Shown: positions 33,741 to 45,650, counted from the stretch's first letter. The stretch: DNA of 64,000 bases from Paracoccaceae bacterium (GCA_003567315.1 PWZT01000037.1:62001-126000); one strand, 5' to 3'. Made by a program: numbers and translations. The notes: a model not told the origin generated them from the sequence alone.

Positions 33741-34478
33741 TCAAATGGCGTAGATGTCACGCTCCCAGAATGCCTGTTCGCTCACCGGATCGACCATGAC
33801 CGTGATGGTGTCGCCCACTCGGGCATGGGCCATCAGCCACATGCGCCCCTGGTTGAGGCTCTCGCCCTCGGCCCCGGTTTCATCGCGCCAGTGCAGACGC
33901 CAGGATGCCGGTTCATCGCCGATTTTGGCCCGGGATGGCAGGTAGTTTTGTACCTTTGCCTGTCGCGCCTCGCCGCCACGTGCAGCACGAAGCATGGAGG
34001 CGGTGCGGCGCCAGTAGCGGTGGCCGATATAGCCCGCGAGTGCGAGCGCGATCAGCGCGGGTATGATGTAGAAATACAGCCCGCCACGATGATGCGACCA
34101 GTCGAGCATGACCTGATCGGGGTTGTCGGGCATGTAGTGGATCGGCACTGTATCGCCCGGGTCATTGCGGCGGTAATACCCGGCGGATACGCGCGTCGCG
34201 CCTTCCTGCGTGGCGCCATCAGCCGTTTCGAACTGATAATCGACATGATAGCTGCGCTGCGTGCGTGTCCCGTCTGATGTCGCGCTATGGCTGACGGATT
34301 CGCGGGAATTGATGATCCGCGCCTCTGTCTCGACCCCTTGCGCCTGAAAGGCCAGCAACCGCTGCGACTGCACCAGAGCGGCAATGCCTGCAATAAGCGC
34401 GATCACAAGGGGAATGCCCGCCAGCCAGACGCGCTGGCGCTGCAGGAGTAACAGGATTGAAATGCGCCGCTCAGTCAT
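33741..34478 (-). CDS. DUF3592-like membrane protein (paralogue)
   Basis: DPGDTVPIHYMPDNPDQVMLDWSHH; shared ASMLRAARGGEAR..LHWRDETGAEGESL with its neighbour. Confidence 0.7.
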   Translation of the reverse strand: MTERRISILLLLQRQRVWLAGIPLVIALIAGIAALVQSQRLLAFQAQGVETEARIINSRESVSHSATSDGTRTQRSYHVDYQFETADGATQEGATRVSAGYYRRNDPGDTVPIHYMPDNPDQVMLDWSHHRGGLYFYIIPALIALALAGYIGHRYWRRTASMLRAARGGEARQAKVQNYLPSRAKIGDEPASWRLHWRDETGAEGESLNQGRMWLMAHARVGDTITVMVDPVSEQAFWERDIYAI

Positions 34479-34570
34479 GCGACCTCCATGCTGTGTTTCC
34501 ATGCAAAAACCGAGGGTTAGCCTGCACGATGCGAGGGCAGGATGCAATCGGGGCTGACAAGACCGTGAGA

Positions 34571-35026
34571 TCAGAGCGGACCGGGCAGGCGCTCTTCGGA
34601 CAGAAGAACATTGGCATCGACCGCCCCCACCCCGGGCAGCGTCATGATGCGGCGCCGCAGGACGCGCTCGAAATCCGACAGATCGCCCGCGACCACGCGC
34701 AGGCGATAGTCATAAAGGCCCAGCACATGCTGGACGGTTTGCACCTCGGGGATGGCCGAGACGGCACGCTCGAAATCGGCCAGAGAGACGCGGCCCTTCG
34801 CTGCAAGGCTGATCCCCAGAAATACGGTGACGCCAAGCCCGAGCGCGGGCAGGTCGAGATCGACATGCTGGCGCGCAATCGCCCCTGCGTCGCGCAATCG
34901 CTTGAGCCTGCGCCAGGTCGCGGGTTGGCTCAGGCCAAGTTGCCGTCCCAGCGCCCCCGCGCTCTGGGTGGCATCCAAAGCAAGCGCCCGCAGGAGCGCG
35001 CGGTCGGTGGCGTCAAGTTCCAGCAT
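34571..35026 (-). CDS. Lrp/AsnC family transcriptional regulator
   Basis: LDATDRALLRALALDATQSAGALGRQLGLSQPATWRRLKRLRDAGAI. Confidence 0.93.
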   Translation of the reverse strand: MLELDATDRALLRALALDATQSAGALGRQLGLSQPATWRRLKRLRDAGAIARQHVDLDLPALGLGVTVFLGISLAAKGRVSLADFERAVSAIPEVQTVQHVLGLYDYRLRVVAGDLSDFERVLRRRIMTLPGVGAVDANVLLSEERLPGPL

Positions 35027-35091
35027 CAGCGGTGCAATTGGGGCGCTGCCCTCGTCGCCATTGCCACTTGACCCGATGACATGCGGACGCC

Positions 35092-35115
35092 TTGAGTATT
35101 CGAAGCAAGATGAAG
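35092..35115 (+). repeat. Dispersed repeat copy 4 (divergent)
   Basis: TTGAGTATTCGAAGCAAGATGAAG, next to the stop codon of the downstream minus-strand gene. Confidence 0.6.
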
Positions 35116-35116
35116 A

Positions 35117-35575
35117 TCATAGCGGCAGGCTTTCGGCGTGTTTGATGTCGGACAGATGCATCAGCGCCTCGAGATCCGCGATATGCGGCAAGGGCAGGAT
35201 GCGGTCGCGATAGACCTCCTGATAATGCGCCAGATCACGCGCGATGAGGTTGAGGCGGATATCGACACGGCCGAGGAAGGTCTGGATTTCCAAAACCTCT
35301 GGCACTGTCCGCGCGGCGGCAATGAACTCGTCGAAGGCGCGCGGGTTGGTCTTGTCGAGCGTGATGCGCAGGGACACTTCCACCTCCCAGCCCAGCGCGC
35401 GCCAGTTGATCACGGCACGTTGCCCGCGCAGGATGCCCTGCGCGCGCAGCCGCTCCAGCCTGCGCCAGCAGGTCGCTTCCGTCAGGCCCGCACGCGCGGC
35501 CAGTTCTGATGTGCTGGCCTCCGGCGCGGCCACTAGAAGTCGTAGGAGGCGGCGATCATTATCATCGATACGCAT
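35117..35575 (-). CDS. Lrp/AsnC family transcriptional regulator (paralogue)
   Basis: IDDNDRRLLRLLVAAPEASTSELAARAGLTEATCWRRLERLRAQGIL. Confidence 0.93.
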   Translation of the reverse strand: MRIDDNDRRLLRLLVAAPEASTSELAARAGLTEATCWRRLERLRAQGILRGQRAVINWRALGWEVEVSLRITLDKTNPRAFDEFIAAARTVPEVLEIQTFLGRVDIRLNLIARDLAHYQEVYRDRILPLPHIADLEALMHLSDIKHAESLPL

Positions 35576-35684
35576 GGATTTCTCGTTAACTTTCTATATC
35601 GAGAATAGCTTTGACCAGAAATACCGAATATTTGCGGAGAATGAAACGTAAACTTGTGAAAACGTCTTATGCTGCGCGCCATGA

Positions 35685-36728
<1,044 letters not shown>

Positions 36729-36738
36729 GCTTCACTGA

Positions 36739-36763
36739 CGGCGGGGGCTCAGGGCTCCCGCCG
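36739..36763. terminator. Possible hairpin after ilvC
   Basis: CGGCGGGGGCTCAGGGCTCCCGCCG stem-loop without clear T tract. Confidence 0.4.
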
Positions 36764-36764
36764 C

Positions 36765-37283
36765 TTACTCTGCATAGACGCGCAGATCGACAAGCTGTGT
36801 CAGCGGCAGACCTAGCGTCGTGAAGGCCGCCAGCGAAAGCTGACTGCCGCCACCCGCAGGCGCGCCCGACGGTCGTAGCTCCACCCGCAACGAACCATCG
36901 CCCTGTTTCAACTCGACGCGCCCCTGTGTGGTCTCGCTCACAAGCCCCGTGCGCAGCCACAGCCCGGGATCTGCCGGGCTGCCGAGCGAGGCCAACGTCT
37001 CCCCCAGAAGCTGGGTGCGCGCGGCCGGGGGCGCGAGTGCTGCGGCGCGCTCTTCAGGGCTGGTCTGGTCGAGCGCGTCCGCGCGCTGACCAGCGCCCCC
37101 CAGCCGCGCCAGGCGCGAGCCGGAGCGCGCTTCCGGGCGTTGGGTTTCCGCATCGGGCGTCTGCACAGCGACATCGGCCTGCGGCGCCGGATCGGCACTG
37201 CGCGAAAAAATCGGAAGTTGCGCACATCCCGCCAGCAGCAGGAACAGGGCAACGAGGCTGAGCTTGCATGTAGAAACTGACAT
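36765..37283 (-). CDS. Hypothetical lipoprotein
   Basis: Lipobox LFLLLAGCAQ; 172 aa. Confidence 0.65.
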   Translation of the reverse strand: MSVSTCKLSLVALFLLLAGCAQLPIFSRSADPAPQADVAVQTPDAETQRPEARSGSRLARLGGAGQRADALDQTSPEERAAALAPPAARTQLLGETLASLGSPADPGLWLRTGLVSETTQGRVELKQGDGSLRVELRPSGAPAGGGSQLSLAAFTTLGLPLTQLVDLRVYAE

Positions 37284-37365
37284 GAACGAAAACTACTCCG
37301 AAACTGTTGTCATCACAACGCTCTTGCCTCTTGTCGATGGCAGAAGCGATGGCTAACTTCCCACC

Positions 37366-38370
37366 ATGACAGCGCCTCTCATCGACCCGTTCGCCCGCCC
37401 GATCTCCTACCTGCGCGTCTCGGTTACGGACCGCTGCGATTTTCGCTGTGTCTATTGCATGGCCGAGAACATGACCTTCCTGCCCAAGAAGGAGCTTCTG
37501 ACGCTGGAGGAGCTGGACCGGATGTGCTCCACCTTCATTCGGCTGGGCGTGGAGAAACTGCGCATCACCGGGGGCGAGCCGCTGGTGCGCAAGGGGATCA
37601 TGACGTTCTTCGAGGCGATGAACCGCCATCTCGAAAGCGGCGCGCTCAAGGAATTGACGCTGACCACCAATGGCAGCCAGCTCCGTCGCTTCGCGCGCGA
37701 TCTGGCCGCGTGCGGGGTGCGCCGTGTCAATGTCTCGCTCGACACGTTGGACGAGAAGAAATTCGCCGACATCACGCGCTGGGGCCGTCTGGCCCAGGTG
37801 CTTGACGGGATCGAGGCCGCGCAAGAGGCCGGGCTGCGCGTCAAGATCAATGCAGTGGCGCTGAAGGGGTTCAACGAGGATGAGCTGTTCACCCTCCAGG
37901 CGTGGTGCGCCGAGCGCGACATGGACCTGACCTTCATCGAGGTCATGCCGATGGGCGATCTGGGCAATGAGGACCGGCTGGACCAGTATTGGGCGCTGAG
38001 CGACCTGCGCGCGCGGTTGGCCGAGCGATTCACACTTGTCGATCTGGCCGAGCGCACGGGCGGACCTGCGCGCTATGTCAGGCTGGAAGAGACAGGCCAG
38101 AAGATCGGCTTCATCACGCCGCTCACGCATAATTTCTGCGAAAGCTGCAACCGGGTGCGGCTCACCTGCACGGGCGAGCTTTACATGTGCCTCGGGCAGG
38201 AGGACATGGCCGATCTGCGCGCGCCGTTGCGCGCCTCGGAAGACGACGCGGTGCTGGAGCACGCGATCCGGAGAGCGATCGAGCGCAAACCCAAAGGGCA
38301 TGATTTCGACTATTCGCGCCAGAAGGTCGATGGGCAGGTCTCGCGCCATATGAGCCATACTGGCGGCTGA
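37366..38370 (+). CDS. moaA: GTP 3',8-cyclase
   Basis: [56 protein letters not shown]. Confidence 0.97.
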   Translation: MTAPLIDPFARPISYLRVSVTDRCDFRCVYCMAENMTFLPKKELLTLEELDRMCSTFIRLGVEKLRITGGEPLVRKGIMTFFEAMNRHLESGALKELTLTTNGSQLRRFARDLAACGVRRVNVSLDTLDEKKFADITRWGRLAQVLDGIEAAQEAGLRVKINAVALKGFNEDELFTLQAWCAERDMDLTFIEVMPMGDLGNEDRLDQYWALSDLRARLAERFTLVDLAERTGGPARYVRLEETGQKIGFITPLTHNFCESCNRVRLTCTGELYMCLGQEDMADLRAPLRASEDDAVLEHAIRRAIERKPKGHDFDYSRQKVDGQVSRHMSHTGG

Positions 38371-38387
38371 TCACGCCACGCCGTGCG

Positions 38388-38472
38388 TGGTGCGGGTGGA
38401 GGGACTTGAACCCCCACGCCTTGCGGCGCCAGAACCTAAATCTGGTGCGTCTACCAGTTCCGCCACACCCGC
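38388..38472 (-). tRNA. tRNA-Leu (anticodon UAG), CCA encoded
   Basis: Reverse complement GCGGGTGTGGCGGAACTGGTAGACGC..CCAGA TTTAGGT TCTGG..GGGGGTTCAAGTCCCTCCACCCGCACCA. Confidence 0.95.
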
Positions 38473-38579
38473 ATCTGGCGGGCAGTTAGCAAATCATCGC
38501 GGGTGATGCGAGTGGAAAAGACGCATCACTGTGTCTGTCTGATCATGTTTCGTCAAATTTCTGCCATTGTCTTGAAGGA

Positions 38580-39260
38580 TTGTTGCGCAATCCGAAACAG
38601 ATGACGTCTGGCGCGTTTACCATGTTGTTACGTTTGTCGGGCATGGTCATTTTGAAGGAGTTTGACGATATGTTTGCTGACAACATTTCCCTTGCCCCGG
38701 CCCTGAAACCCTGCCCCGCCGCTGCGGTCACGCCCCGATCTGCGCGACCTTCGGGTTTCGCGCACGGAACACGGCTGCGAACGGTGTTCGGGATGCGGCG
38801 TGTCGAGGATCTGAAAACCGGTGATCTGCTGCTCGACACCGATTCGCGCGTGCTCGAGTTGCGCACCATCCGGCAGATCACCCCTGCGGCAGGGCATCTG
38901 ATCCAGATCGACCCGTCGGCATTCGGTCTCGGACTGCAGCCTGCGCGGCTGCATGATACGCTTCTGGTTGGCGCGGGTCAGGCCTTGGGGATGCGCGATT
39001 GGCGCACAGACATCCTTTACGGTGCGGCAGCACTTGTCCCCGCATATCGACTGGTCGATGACATCCATATCCATCGCAGCCGCGCCACTGCCCCACTCTT
39101 GCAACTGGGCTTTGACCGCGATGGGGTTGTCTGCGCGAACGGATTGCTTGCACAGGTCACACGCTCACGCGCCCAGATCAGCCAGGACTCTTGGCAGGAG
39201 TTCGGGGAGATCTTCTGCGATCAGTCCCGGGCCGAAGGCGCGCGCCGCTTCGACATGTAG
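38580..39260 (+). CDS. Hint-domain protein
   Basis: GFAHGTRLRTVFGMRRVEDLKTGDLLLDTDSRVLELRTIRQI; PARLHDTLLVGAGQALGMRDWRTDILYG. Confidence 0.7.
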   Translation: MLRNPKQMTSGAFTMLLRLSGMVILKEFDDMFADNISLAPALKPCPAAAVTPRSARPSGFAHGTRLRTVFGMRRVEDLKTGDLLLDTDSRVLELRTIRQITPAAGHLIQIDPSAFGLGLQPARLHDTLLVGAGQALGMRDWRTDILYGAAALVPAYRLVDDIHIHRSRATAPLLQLGFDRDGVVCANGLLAQVTRSRAQISQDSWQEFGEIFCDQSRAEGARRFDM

Positions 39261-40667
39261 CCAGGCCGCCGCTTCAGCCGCATCTTGCGGCGAAAACCCC
39301 CGCGCGAGCAGCCCTGCAATCAGCCCCGCCAGCACATCCCCTGTGCCAGCCGTTGCCAGCCACGGCGCATGACGCTCGCGCAAGCTCGCATGCAGCGCCA
39401 CAGCGCCCTCGGGCGACGCGATGACAGTGTCGGCTCCCTTGTGCAGCACCACAGCACCGGCCTCCTGCGCCGCGCGTTGCGTGCGCTCCAGCTTGGAATG
39501 CTCTCCCCCCGCCAGATGCGGCCAGAGGCGCGCGAACTCGCCCGAATGCGGTGTCAGAACGCAATGCGCATGCAGCCGCGCCCGCAATTCGGGCCGCTCC
39601 GCGAGCAGGGTCAAGGCATCGGCATCCAGCACGGTCGGACGCCGCGCCTCCAAGGCAGCCGCAACAAGCTCCGCCTCGCGCTGGCCAAGCCCGAGCCCCG
39701 GGCCAAGGCAGAGGGCGTTGATCCTTTCGTCCGACAGAAACGCATGCAGGGTCTCGGCACCTGCGACGGGCGCCAGCATGATGGCATCGAGCCGCATCGC
39801 ATTTTCGATCAGCGCTGCCGGCGGGCATCCGAGCGTCACCAGCCCGGCCCCGACCCGCAACGCCGCGCGCGCCGCCAAGCGCCCGGCCCCGCCGCGCCCG
39901 ACGCCTCCAGCGAGCACCAGCGCATGACCATGGCTGAATTTATGACCGTCAGGCTTGGCGAAATATCCTGCAACGGGACGCGTGATTTCGCGCGCGACAG
40001 ACATGCCCGAGGGCGATTGCGCAAGCGCCTCGACGCGTTGGGCAAGCCCGATATCGACCACGCGCAACGCCCCCGAATACCCAGCCGCGGGCAAGAGATA
40101 ATGGCCCAGCTTGGGCGCCTGAAACGTCACTGTCAGATCCGCTCCGCGCGCGAGATATGGCGGCTCTGCAAGCACCGCACCGCTGTCGGAGGAGAGCCCC
40201 GAGAGGATGTCGACCGCAACGATCGGCGCCCCGACCTCCTGCGCGAGCGCGAGGGGTTGCCAGAGGTCGCGGGCGACAGCGCGCCCCAGCCCGGTGCCGA
40301 ACAAGGCATCGACCACGACCGCCCCCTCGACAAGTTCGGCCGACACGCTGTCCTCGACCCCCCCGATCGCGGCCCAGAGTTTCGCGTTTTCCTGCGCGTC
40401 AGGCGTTGCAGGCGGGATTGGCGCCCAGACAGAGACAATCCAGCCCTGTTTTGCCAAGAGCCGCGCGATGACATAGCCATCCCCGCCATTATTTCCGGGA
40501 CCGCACAAGACCAGCGCACGGCGTCGCGCGTCAGGCCAACGCGCCACGATCGCGCGCACGACCTCTTGTCCAGCGCGCTCCATCAGCGCGAGCCGCGTGA
40601 CCTCACCCGACTCGATAGCCGCCTCTTCAACGGCGCGCATTTGTGCAGATGAGAGTATTTCAGTCAT
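39165..40667 (-). CDS. Bifunctional NAD(P)H-hydrate epimerase / dehydratase
   Basis: VLCGPGNNGGDGYVIARLLAKQGW and GGVGRGGAGRLAARAALRVGAGLVTLGCP, ATAGTGDVLAGLIAGLLA. Confidence 0.94.
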   Translation of the reverse strand: MTEILSSAQMRAVEEAAIESGEVTRLALMERAGQEVVRAIVARWPDARRRALVLCGPGNNGGDGYVIARLLAKQGWIVSVWAPIPPATPDAQENAKLWAAIGGVEDSVSAELVEGAVVVDALFGTGLGRAVARDLWQPLALAQEVGAPIVAVDILSGLSSDSGAVLAEPPYLARGADLTVTFQAPKLGHYLLPAAGYSGALRVVDIGLAQRVEALAQSPSGMSVAREITRPVAGYFAKPDGHKFSHGHALVLAGGVGRGGAGRLAARAALRVGAGLVTLGCPPAALIENAMRLDAIMLAPVAGAETLHAFLSDERINALCLGPGLGLGQREAELVAAALEARRPTVLDADALTLLAERPELRARLHAHCVLTPHSGEFARLWPHLAGGEHSKLERTQRAAQEAGAVVLHKGADTVIASPEGAVALHASLRERHAPWLATAGTGDVLAGLIAGLLARGFSPQDAAEAAAWLHVEAARAFGPGLIAEDLPELLPRVLADLGA

Positions 40668-40740
40668 TTTCGTCGCTCCAGAATTCATATTCTGCCCATT
40701 TTTTCATCCTTGCGACTGTTTTTTTTGCAATCAATCGCTT

Positions 40741-40763
40741 TGCACCGCGCCCGTGTAGGTGCA
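40741..40763. promoter_or_regulatory. Inverted repeat TGCACC-N11-GGTGCA upstream of glnB
   Basis: Half-sites match the enteric NtrC consensus TGCACC/GGTGCA, but the spacer is 11 rather than 5. Confidence 0.4.
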
Positions 40764-40768
40764 GGTAA

Positions 40769-41191
<423 letters not shown>

Positions 41192-41249
41192 GCGCGTCAA
41201 TGCTCCGGGCTGTGGCCCAGAAAACTCTCCTAAACAAAAGGAACAGAAC

Positions 41250-42656
41250 ATGAGTTCAGCTGACGTTCTCAAACTGATGAAAGATGAAGATGTCGCCTAT
41301 CTCGACATCCGCTTCGTGGACCCGCGCGGCCGCATGCTGCATGTGACCATCGTCGGGGATCTCGTGGATGAGGATTTCCTCGAGGAAGGCTTCATGTTCG
41401 ACGGCTCCTCCGTGCCGGGCTGGAAGGGCATCGAGGCGTCGGACATGAAACTCGTGCTCGACACAGGCTCGGTCTATATCGACCCGTTCTATGCCGAAAA
41501 GACACTGGCGATCCACGCCTCCATCGTCGAGCCCGACACCAACGAGCCCTATGAGCGTGACCCGCGCGGCACGGCCGAGAAGGCGGAAGCCTATCTGAAA
41601 TCGACAGGCATCGGCGATGTGTCCTATTTCGGGCCCGAAGCCGAGTTCTTCGTCTTCGACAACGTCAAGTTCAGCGACAAATACAACAAGGTCGGCTACG
41701 AGATCGACGCCGAAGAGGCCGCCTGGAATACCGACACCGATTACGAGCATGGCAATTCCGGCCACCGTCCGGGCATCAAGGGTCATTACTTCGCCATGAA
41801 CCCGATCGACGCCAATCAGGACATGCGCTCGGAAATGCTGACGACCATGAAGGACATCGGCATGAAAGTGGACAAGCACCACACCGAGGTGGCGTCCGCG
41901 CAGCATGAACTCGGCCTGATCTTCAACTCGCTGACCAAGCAGGCCGACGAGTTGATGAAATACAAATACGTCATCAAGAACGTGGCCGATGCCTATGGCA
42001 AGACCGCAACCTTCATGCCCAAGCCCGTCAAGGGCGACAACGGCACTGGCATGCATGTGAACATGTCGATCTGGAAGGACGGCAAGCCGCTCTTTGCGGG
42101 CGACAAATATGCCGATCTGAGCCAGGAAGCGCTGTGGTTCATCGGTGGCGTTCTGAAGCACGCCAAGACCCTCAACGCCTTCACCAACCCCTCGACCAAC
42201 AGCTACAAGCGTCTGATCCCCGGCTTCGAGGCCCCCGTGCTGCGCGCCTATTCCGCTCGCAACCGCTCGGGCTGCATCCGGATCCCGTGGTCGGAAAGCC
42301 CCAAGGCCAAGCGCGTCGAGGCCCGTTTCCCGGACCCGTCCGCCAACCCCTATCTGGCCTTCGCCGCGCTTCTGATGGCTGGCATCGACGGGATCAAGAA
42401 CAAGATCGATCCCGGCCCGGCCTCGGACAAGGACCTCTACGATCTGCCGCCCGAAGAGCTGGAAGGCATCCCGACGGTCTGTGCATCGCTGCGCGAGGCG
42501 CTCGATTCGTTGGCGGCTGATCATGACTTCCTGCTCGCAGGCGATGTCTTCACCAAGGACCAGATCCAAGGCTACATGGACCTGAAATGGGAAGAGGTCT
42601 ATGCCTATGAGCACACCCCGCATCCGGTTGAATACACCATGTATTACAGCTGCTGA
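41250..42656 (+). CDS. glnA: Glutamine synthetase type I
   Basis: FMFDGSSVPGWKGIEASDMKL, GNSGHRPGIKGHYF, VKGDNGTGMHVNMSIW, NRSGCIRIPW. Confidence 0.98.
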   Translation: MSSADVLKLMKDEDVAYLDIRFVDPRGRMLHVTIVGDLVDEDFLEEGFMFDGSSVPGWKGIEASDMKLVLDTGSVYIDPFYAEKTLAIHASIVEPDTNEPYERDPRGTAEKAEAYLKSTGIGDVSYFGPEAEFFVFDNVKFSDKYNKVGYEIDAEEAAWNTDTDYEHGNSGHRPGIKGHYFAMNPIDANQDMRSEMLTTMKDIGMKVDKHHTEVASAQHELGLIFNSLTKQADELMKYKYVIKNVADAYGKTATFMPKPVKGDNGTGMHVNMSIWKDGKPLFAGDKYADLSQEALWFIGGVLKHAKTLNAFTNPSTNSYKRLIPGFEAPVLRAYSARNRSGCIRIPWSESPKAKRVEARFPDPSANPYLAFAALLMAGIDGIKNKIDPGPASDKDLYDLPPEELEGIPTVCASLREALDSLAADHDFLLAGDVFTKDQIQGYMDLKWEEVYAYEHTPHPVEYTMYYSC

Positions 42657-42678
42657 TCCGGATCGCTCTGAATGTCGA

Positions 42679-42705
42679 AGCCCCTGCCGCTGGCGGGGGC
42701 TTTTT
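42679..42705 (+). terminator. Intrinsic terminator after glnA
   Basis: AGCCCCTGCC-GCT-GGCGGGGGCT followed by TTTTT. Confidence 0.85.
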
Positions 42706-42940
42706 CAGTCGGGAGAACATGCTGGCGACGCTGCTCAACCATTTGACACCATTATGTTCAACGCATACTTATCCTCGCTAGCCCCTTTGCAACTCGCGGA
42801 GGCAAGCAAAGAATACCCGTTGAACGCGCCACGTTAGCGTCAAGACGGAACACAACGAGACAGAACGCGTATCGCGGGCTTGCAGTCGGATCCGGACTGC
42901 CGCGCTTTTGCCCGCCTGCGCGAGAACACAGGGGGTTTCC

Positions 42941-44344
42941 ATGACGATCCAGACACCGCTGAGCGATATTCGGTTCGACCCTGACGCAGACGGGGCCGGG
43001 TTTGATCCCGCGCTCATCGCCGTGGAAGTTGCGCGCCTGTTGAAGGAAAAGCAGGAAGACACGATCAAGGCGTTTGTTCAGAACCAGGAACTCGCCGATG
43101 TCGCGGCGCTGATCGAAGAACTCGATGAGGGCGATGATCTGGCCGTGATGGAAATGCTGCCCCAGCATGACCAAGCCGAATTGCTGGGCTATCTGCGCCC
43201 CAGCGCGCAGATCGAGATCGCGACCCGGGTCTCGCGCCGCAAGCTGGTCGCCCTGATGACCGCGATGAGCCATGACGAACGCGCGGATCTGTTCAAGCAA
43301 CTGGATGAGGTCGCGCAGGAAGCGATCCTGCCCGCGCTGTCGAAAGCCGAGCGCGAGGATCTGCGCAGGCTGGCGGCCTATGAGGAATGGACCGTGGGCT
43401 CGGTCATGACCTCGGATTATGCGACGCTCAAACCCGAGATGTCGTCGAGCGCCGCGATTGACGCCTTGCGGATGCAGGCGATCGAGGCTGAGACGATCTA
43501 CTACGCCTATATCATCGACGATGAGCGCAAACTCATCGGCGTCATCAGCCTGCGCGATCTGCTCACGGCGCGCCCGCGTCAGAAGGTCTCGGAATTGATG
43601 GATACCGAGCCTGTCTGGGTGCGCGCGGATGAAGAGCAGGAGGAAGCCGCGCGGGTGATCGCGCGTTATGACCTGCTGGCCGTGCCGGTTCTCGACAATA
43701 ATGACCGCCTCGTCGGAATCGTGACGGCCGATGACGCGATGGACGTCACGGAAGAGGAAACCACCGAGGATTTCTACAAGGGCGCGATGGTGCAACCCCT
43801 GGAGATTTCCGTCTCCGAAGCGACCATCGCGATGCTCTATCGGGCGCGGATATTCTGGCTCGTGTTGCTGGTCTTCGGCAATATCTTCTCGGGTGCGGGG
43901 ATCGCATATTTCGAGGATACCATCGCCGCGCATCTGTCGCTTCTGTTCTTCCTGCCCCTGCTGATCGCCTCGGGCGGAAATGCTGGCACGCAATCCGCCA
44001 CCTTGATGGTGCGCGCGCTTGCGACCGGCGATGTGCGGGTGAGTGATTTCGGCCGTCTGATGACGCGTGAGATCGTGATTGCACTGGCTCTGGGCCTGAC
44101 CATGGCCGTCGCTGTCTCCCTGATCGGGGTCTGGCGCGGTGGTACCGAGATCGCGCTGGTCGTGGCGCTTGCCATGGTGAGCATCGTGATCATGGGCGCG
44201 CTGATCGGCATGTCGCTGCCTTTCATCTTCTCGCGGTTTGACAGGGATCCCGCGGCCGCGTCCGGCCCGCTGGTGACGTCGATTGCGGATGTGCTGGGCG
44301 TGTTGATCTATTTCACCATCGCCGCGCAATTGCTGGGGCTCTGA
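42941..44344 (+). CDS. mgtE: Magnesium transporter MgtE
   Basis: MgtE N domain, CBS pair, C-terminal TM domain GGNAGTQSATLMVRALATGDV. Confidence 0.95.
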   Translation: MTIQTPLSDIRFDPDADGAGFDPALIAVEVARLLKEKQEDTIKAFVQNQELADVAALIEELDEGDDLAVMEMLPQHDQAELLGYLRPSAQIEIATRVSRRKLVALMTAMSHDERADLFKQLDEVAQEAILPALSKAEREDLRRLAAYEEWTVGSVMTSDYATLKPEMSSSAAIDALRMQAIEAETIYYAYIIDDERKLIGVISLRDLLTARPRQKVSELMDTEPVWVRADEEQEEAARVIARYDLLAVPVLDNNDRLVGIVTADDAMDVTEEETTEDFYKGAMVQPLEISVSEATIAMLYRARIFWLVLLVFGNIFSGAGIAYFEDTIAAHLSLLFFLPLLIASGGNAGTQSATLMVRALATGDVRVSDFGRLMTREIVIALALGLTMAVAVSLIGVWRGGTEIALVVALAMVSIVIMGALIGMSLPFIFSRFDRDPAAASGPLVTSIADVLGVLIYFTIAAQLLGL

Positions 44345-44413
44345 GCGGCTTGCAATTTCGCCCTCTTGCGATTACCCGACGCGGGTAAAAGCACGCGGCA
44401 TATGAGGCATGAC

Positions 44414-45496
44414 ATGGACGCGATACCCGAGCTTCGCGAGAAATATCTGCAAGCGATTGCCGCTGCCGCTGATATGGACGCGCTCGAGGCGCTGCGCGTG
44501 GCAGCACTTGGCAAGAAAGGCGAGATCAGCCTGAAGATGCGCGCGCTCGGACAGATGAGCGCCGAGGAGCGTCAGGTCGCGGGGCCAGCCCTCAACGGCT
44601 TGAAGGCCGAGATCGATGCGGCGCTGAAGGCCCGGCGCGCTGCGCTCGAAGACGCGATGCTCGAGGAGCGGCTCAAGGCCGAGTGGCTGGATGTCACCCT
44701 GCCGGGGCGTCCGCGCCCCGCCGGAACGATCCATCCGGTCAGCCAGGTGATGGAAGAGCTGACCGCCATCTTCGCAGATATGGGGTTTTCCGTAGCCGAG
44801 GGGCCGCAGATCGAATCCGACTGGTATAATTTCGACGCCCTCAACATCGCCCCCGAGCACCCCGCGCGGCAGGAGCATGACACCTTCTTCATGCACCGCG
44901 CAGAAGGGGATAACCGCCCGCCCCATGTCCTGCGCACGCATACCTCGCCTGTCCAGATCCGCGCGATGCAGGCGCAGGGCGCGCCCTTGCGCGTGATCGC
45001 GCCGGGTCGCGTTTACCGCATGGATATGGACCAGACTCACACGCCGATGTTTCATCAGGTCGAGGGGCTCGCGATCGACCGCGACATCACCATGGCACAG
45101 CTCAAATGGACGCTCGAGGAATTTTGCCGCGCCTTTTTCGAGGTCGATCAGGTCGAACTGCGCTTCCGCGCTTCGCATTTCCCCTTCACCGAACCCTCGG
45201 CGGAGGTCGATATCCGCTGCTCCTGGGAGGGCGGCCAGCTCAAGATCGGCGAAGGCAATGACTGGATGGAAATCCTGGGCTCGGGCATGGTGCATCCGCA
45301 TGTCCTGCGCGCGGGCGGGATCGACCCGGATCAGTGGCAGGGCTTTGCTTTCGGCATGGGGATCGACCGCATCGCGATGCTGAAATACGGCATCCCCGAC
45401 CTGCGCGCCTTTTTCGAGTCCGACCTGCGCTGGCTGCGCCATTACGGCTTCGCAGCCCTCGACCAGCCCTCGCTCGCCGCTGGCCTCAGCCGCTGA
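44414..45496 (+). CDS. pheS: Phenylalanine--tRNA ligase alpha subunit
   Basis: [67 protein letters not shown]. Confidence 0.97.
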   Translation: MDAIPELREKYLQAIAAAADMDALEALRVAALGKKGEISLKMRALGQMSAEERQVAGPALNGLKAEIDAALKARRAALEDAMLEERLKAEWLDVTLPGRPRPAGTIHPVSQVMEELTAIFADMGFSVAEGPQIESDWYNFDALNIAPEHPARQEHDTFFMHRAEGDNRPPHVLRTHTSPVQIRAMQAQGAPLRVIAPGRVYRMDMDQTHTPMFHQVEGLAIDRDITMAQLKWTLEEFCRAFFEVDQVELRFRASHFPFTEPSAEVDIRCSWEGGQLKIGEGNDWMEILGSGMVHPHVLRAGGIDPDQWQGFAFGMGIDRIAMLKYGIPDLRAFFESDLRWLRHYGFAALDQPSLAAGLSR

Positions 45497-45515
45497 TCAG
45501 CTTGCCCCAGACGAC

Positions 45516-45650
45516 TCACGAAAGGGGTGAGCCCGCCTTGTGCCCAGAGGGGAGCCGCTGAATATGCGTCAGTGTTGTGATCCCGGCATTCTCGATCTCC
45601 GGGACTATCGTGGCCCAGTTGCAACGCGATCCCCGATCGGTCTCGAGGCA
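45516..45650 (-). pseudogene. Possible remnant of a serine-recombinase-like gene
   Basis: Minus-strand peptide NWATIVPEIENAGITTLTHIQRLPSG faintly resembles recombinase segments of the form (V)I.EI.AAG.TTLR.IA..LN.RGI. Confidence 0.25.

Noticed and set aside
42758-44329. 523-aa minus-strand ORF opposite mgtE
   Set aside because: Antisense to a clear mgtE; His/Arg/Asp-rich, low-complexity composition
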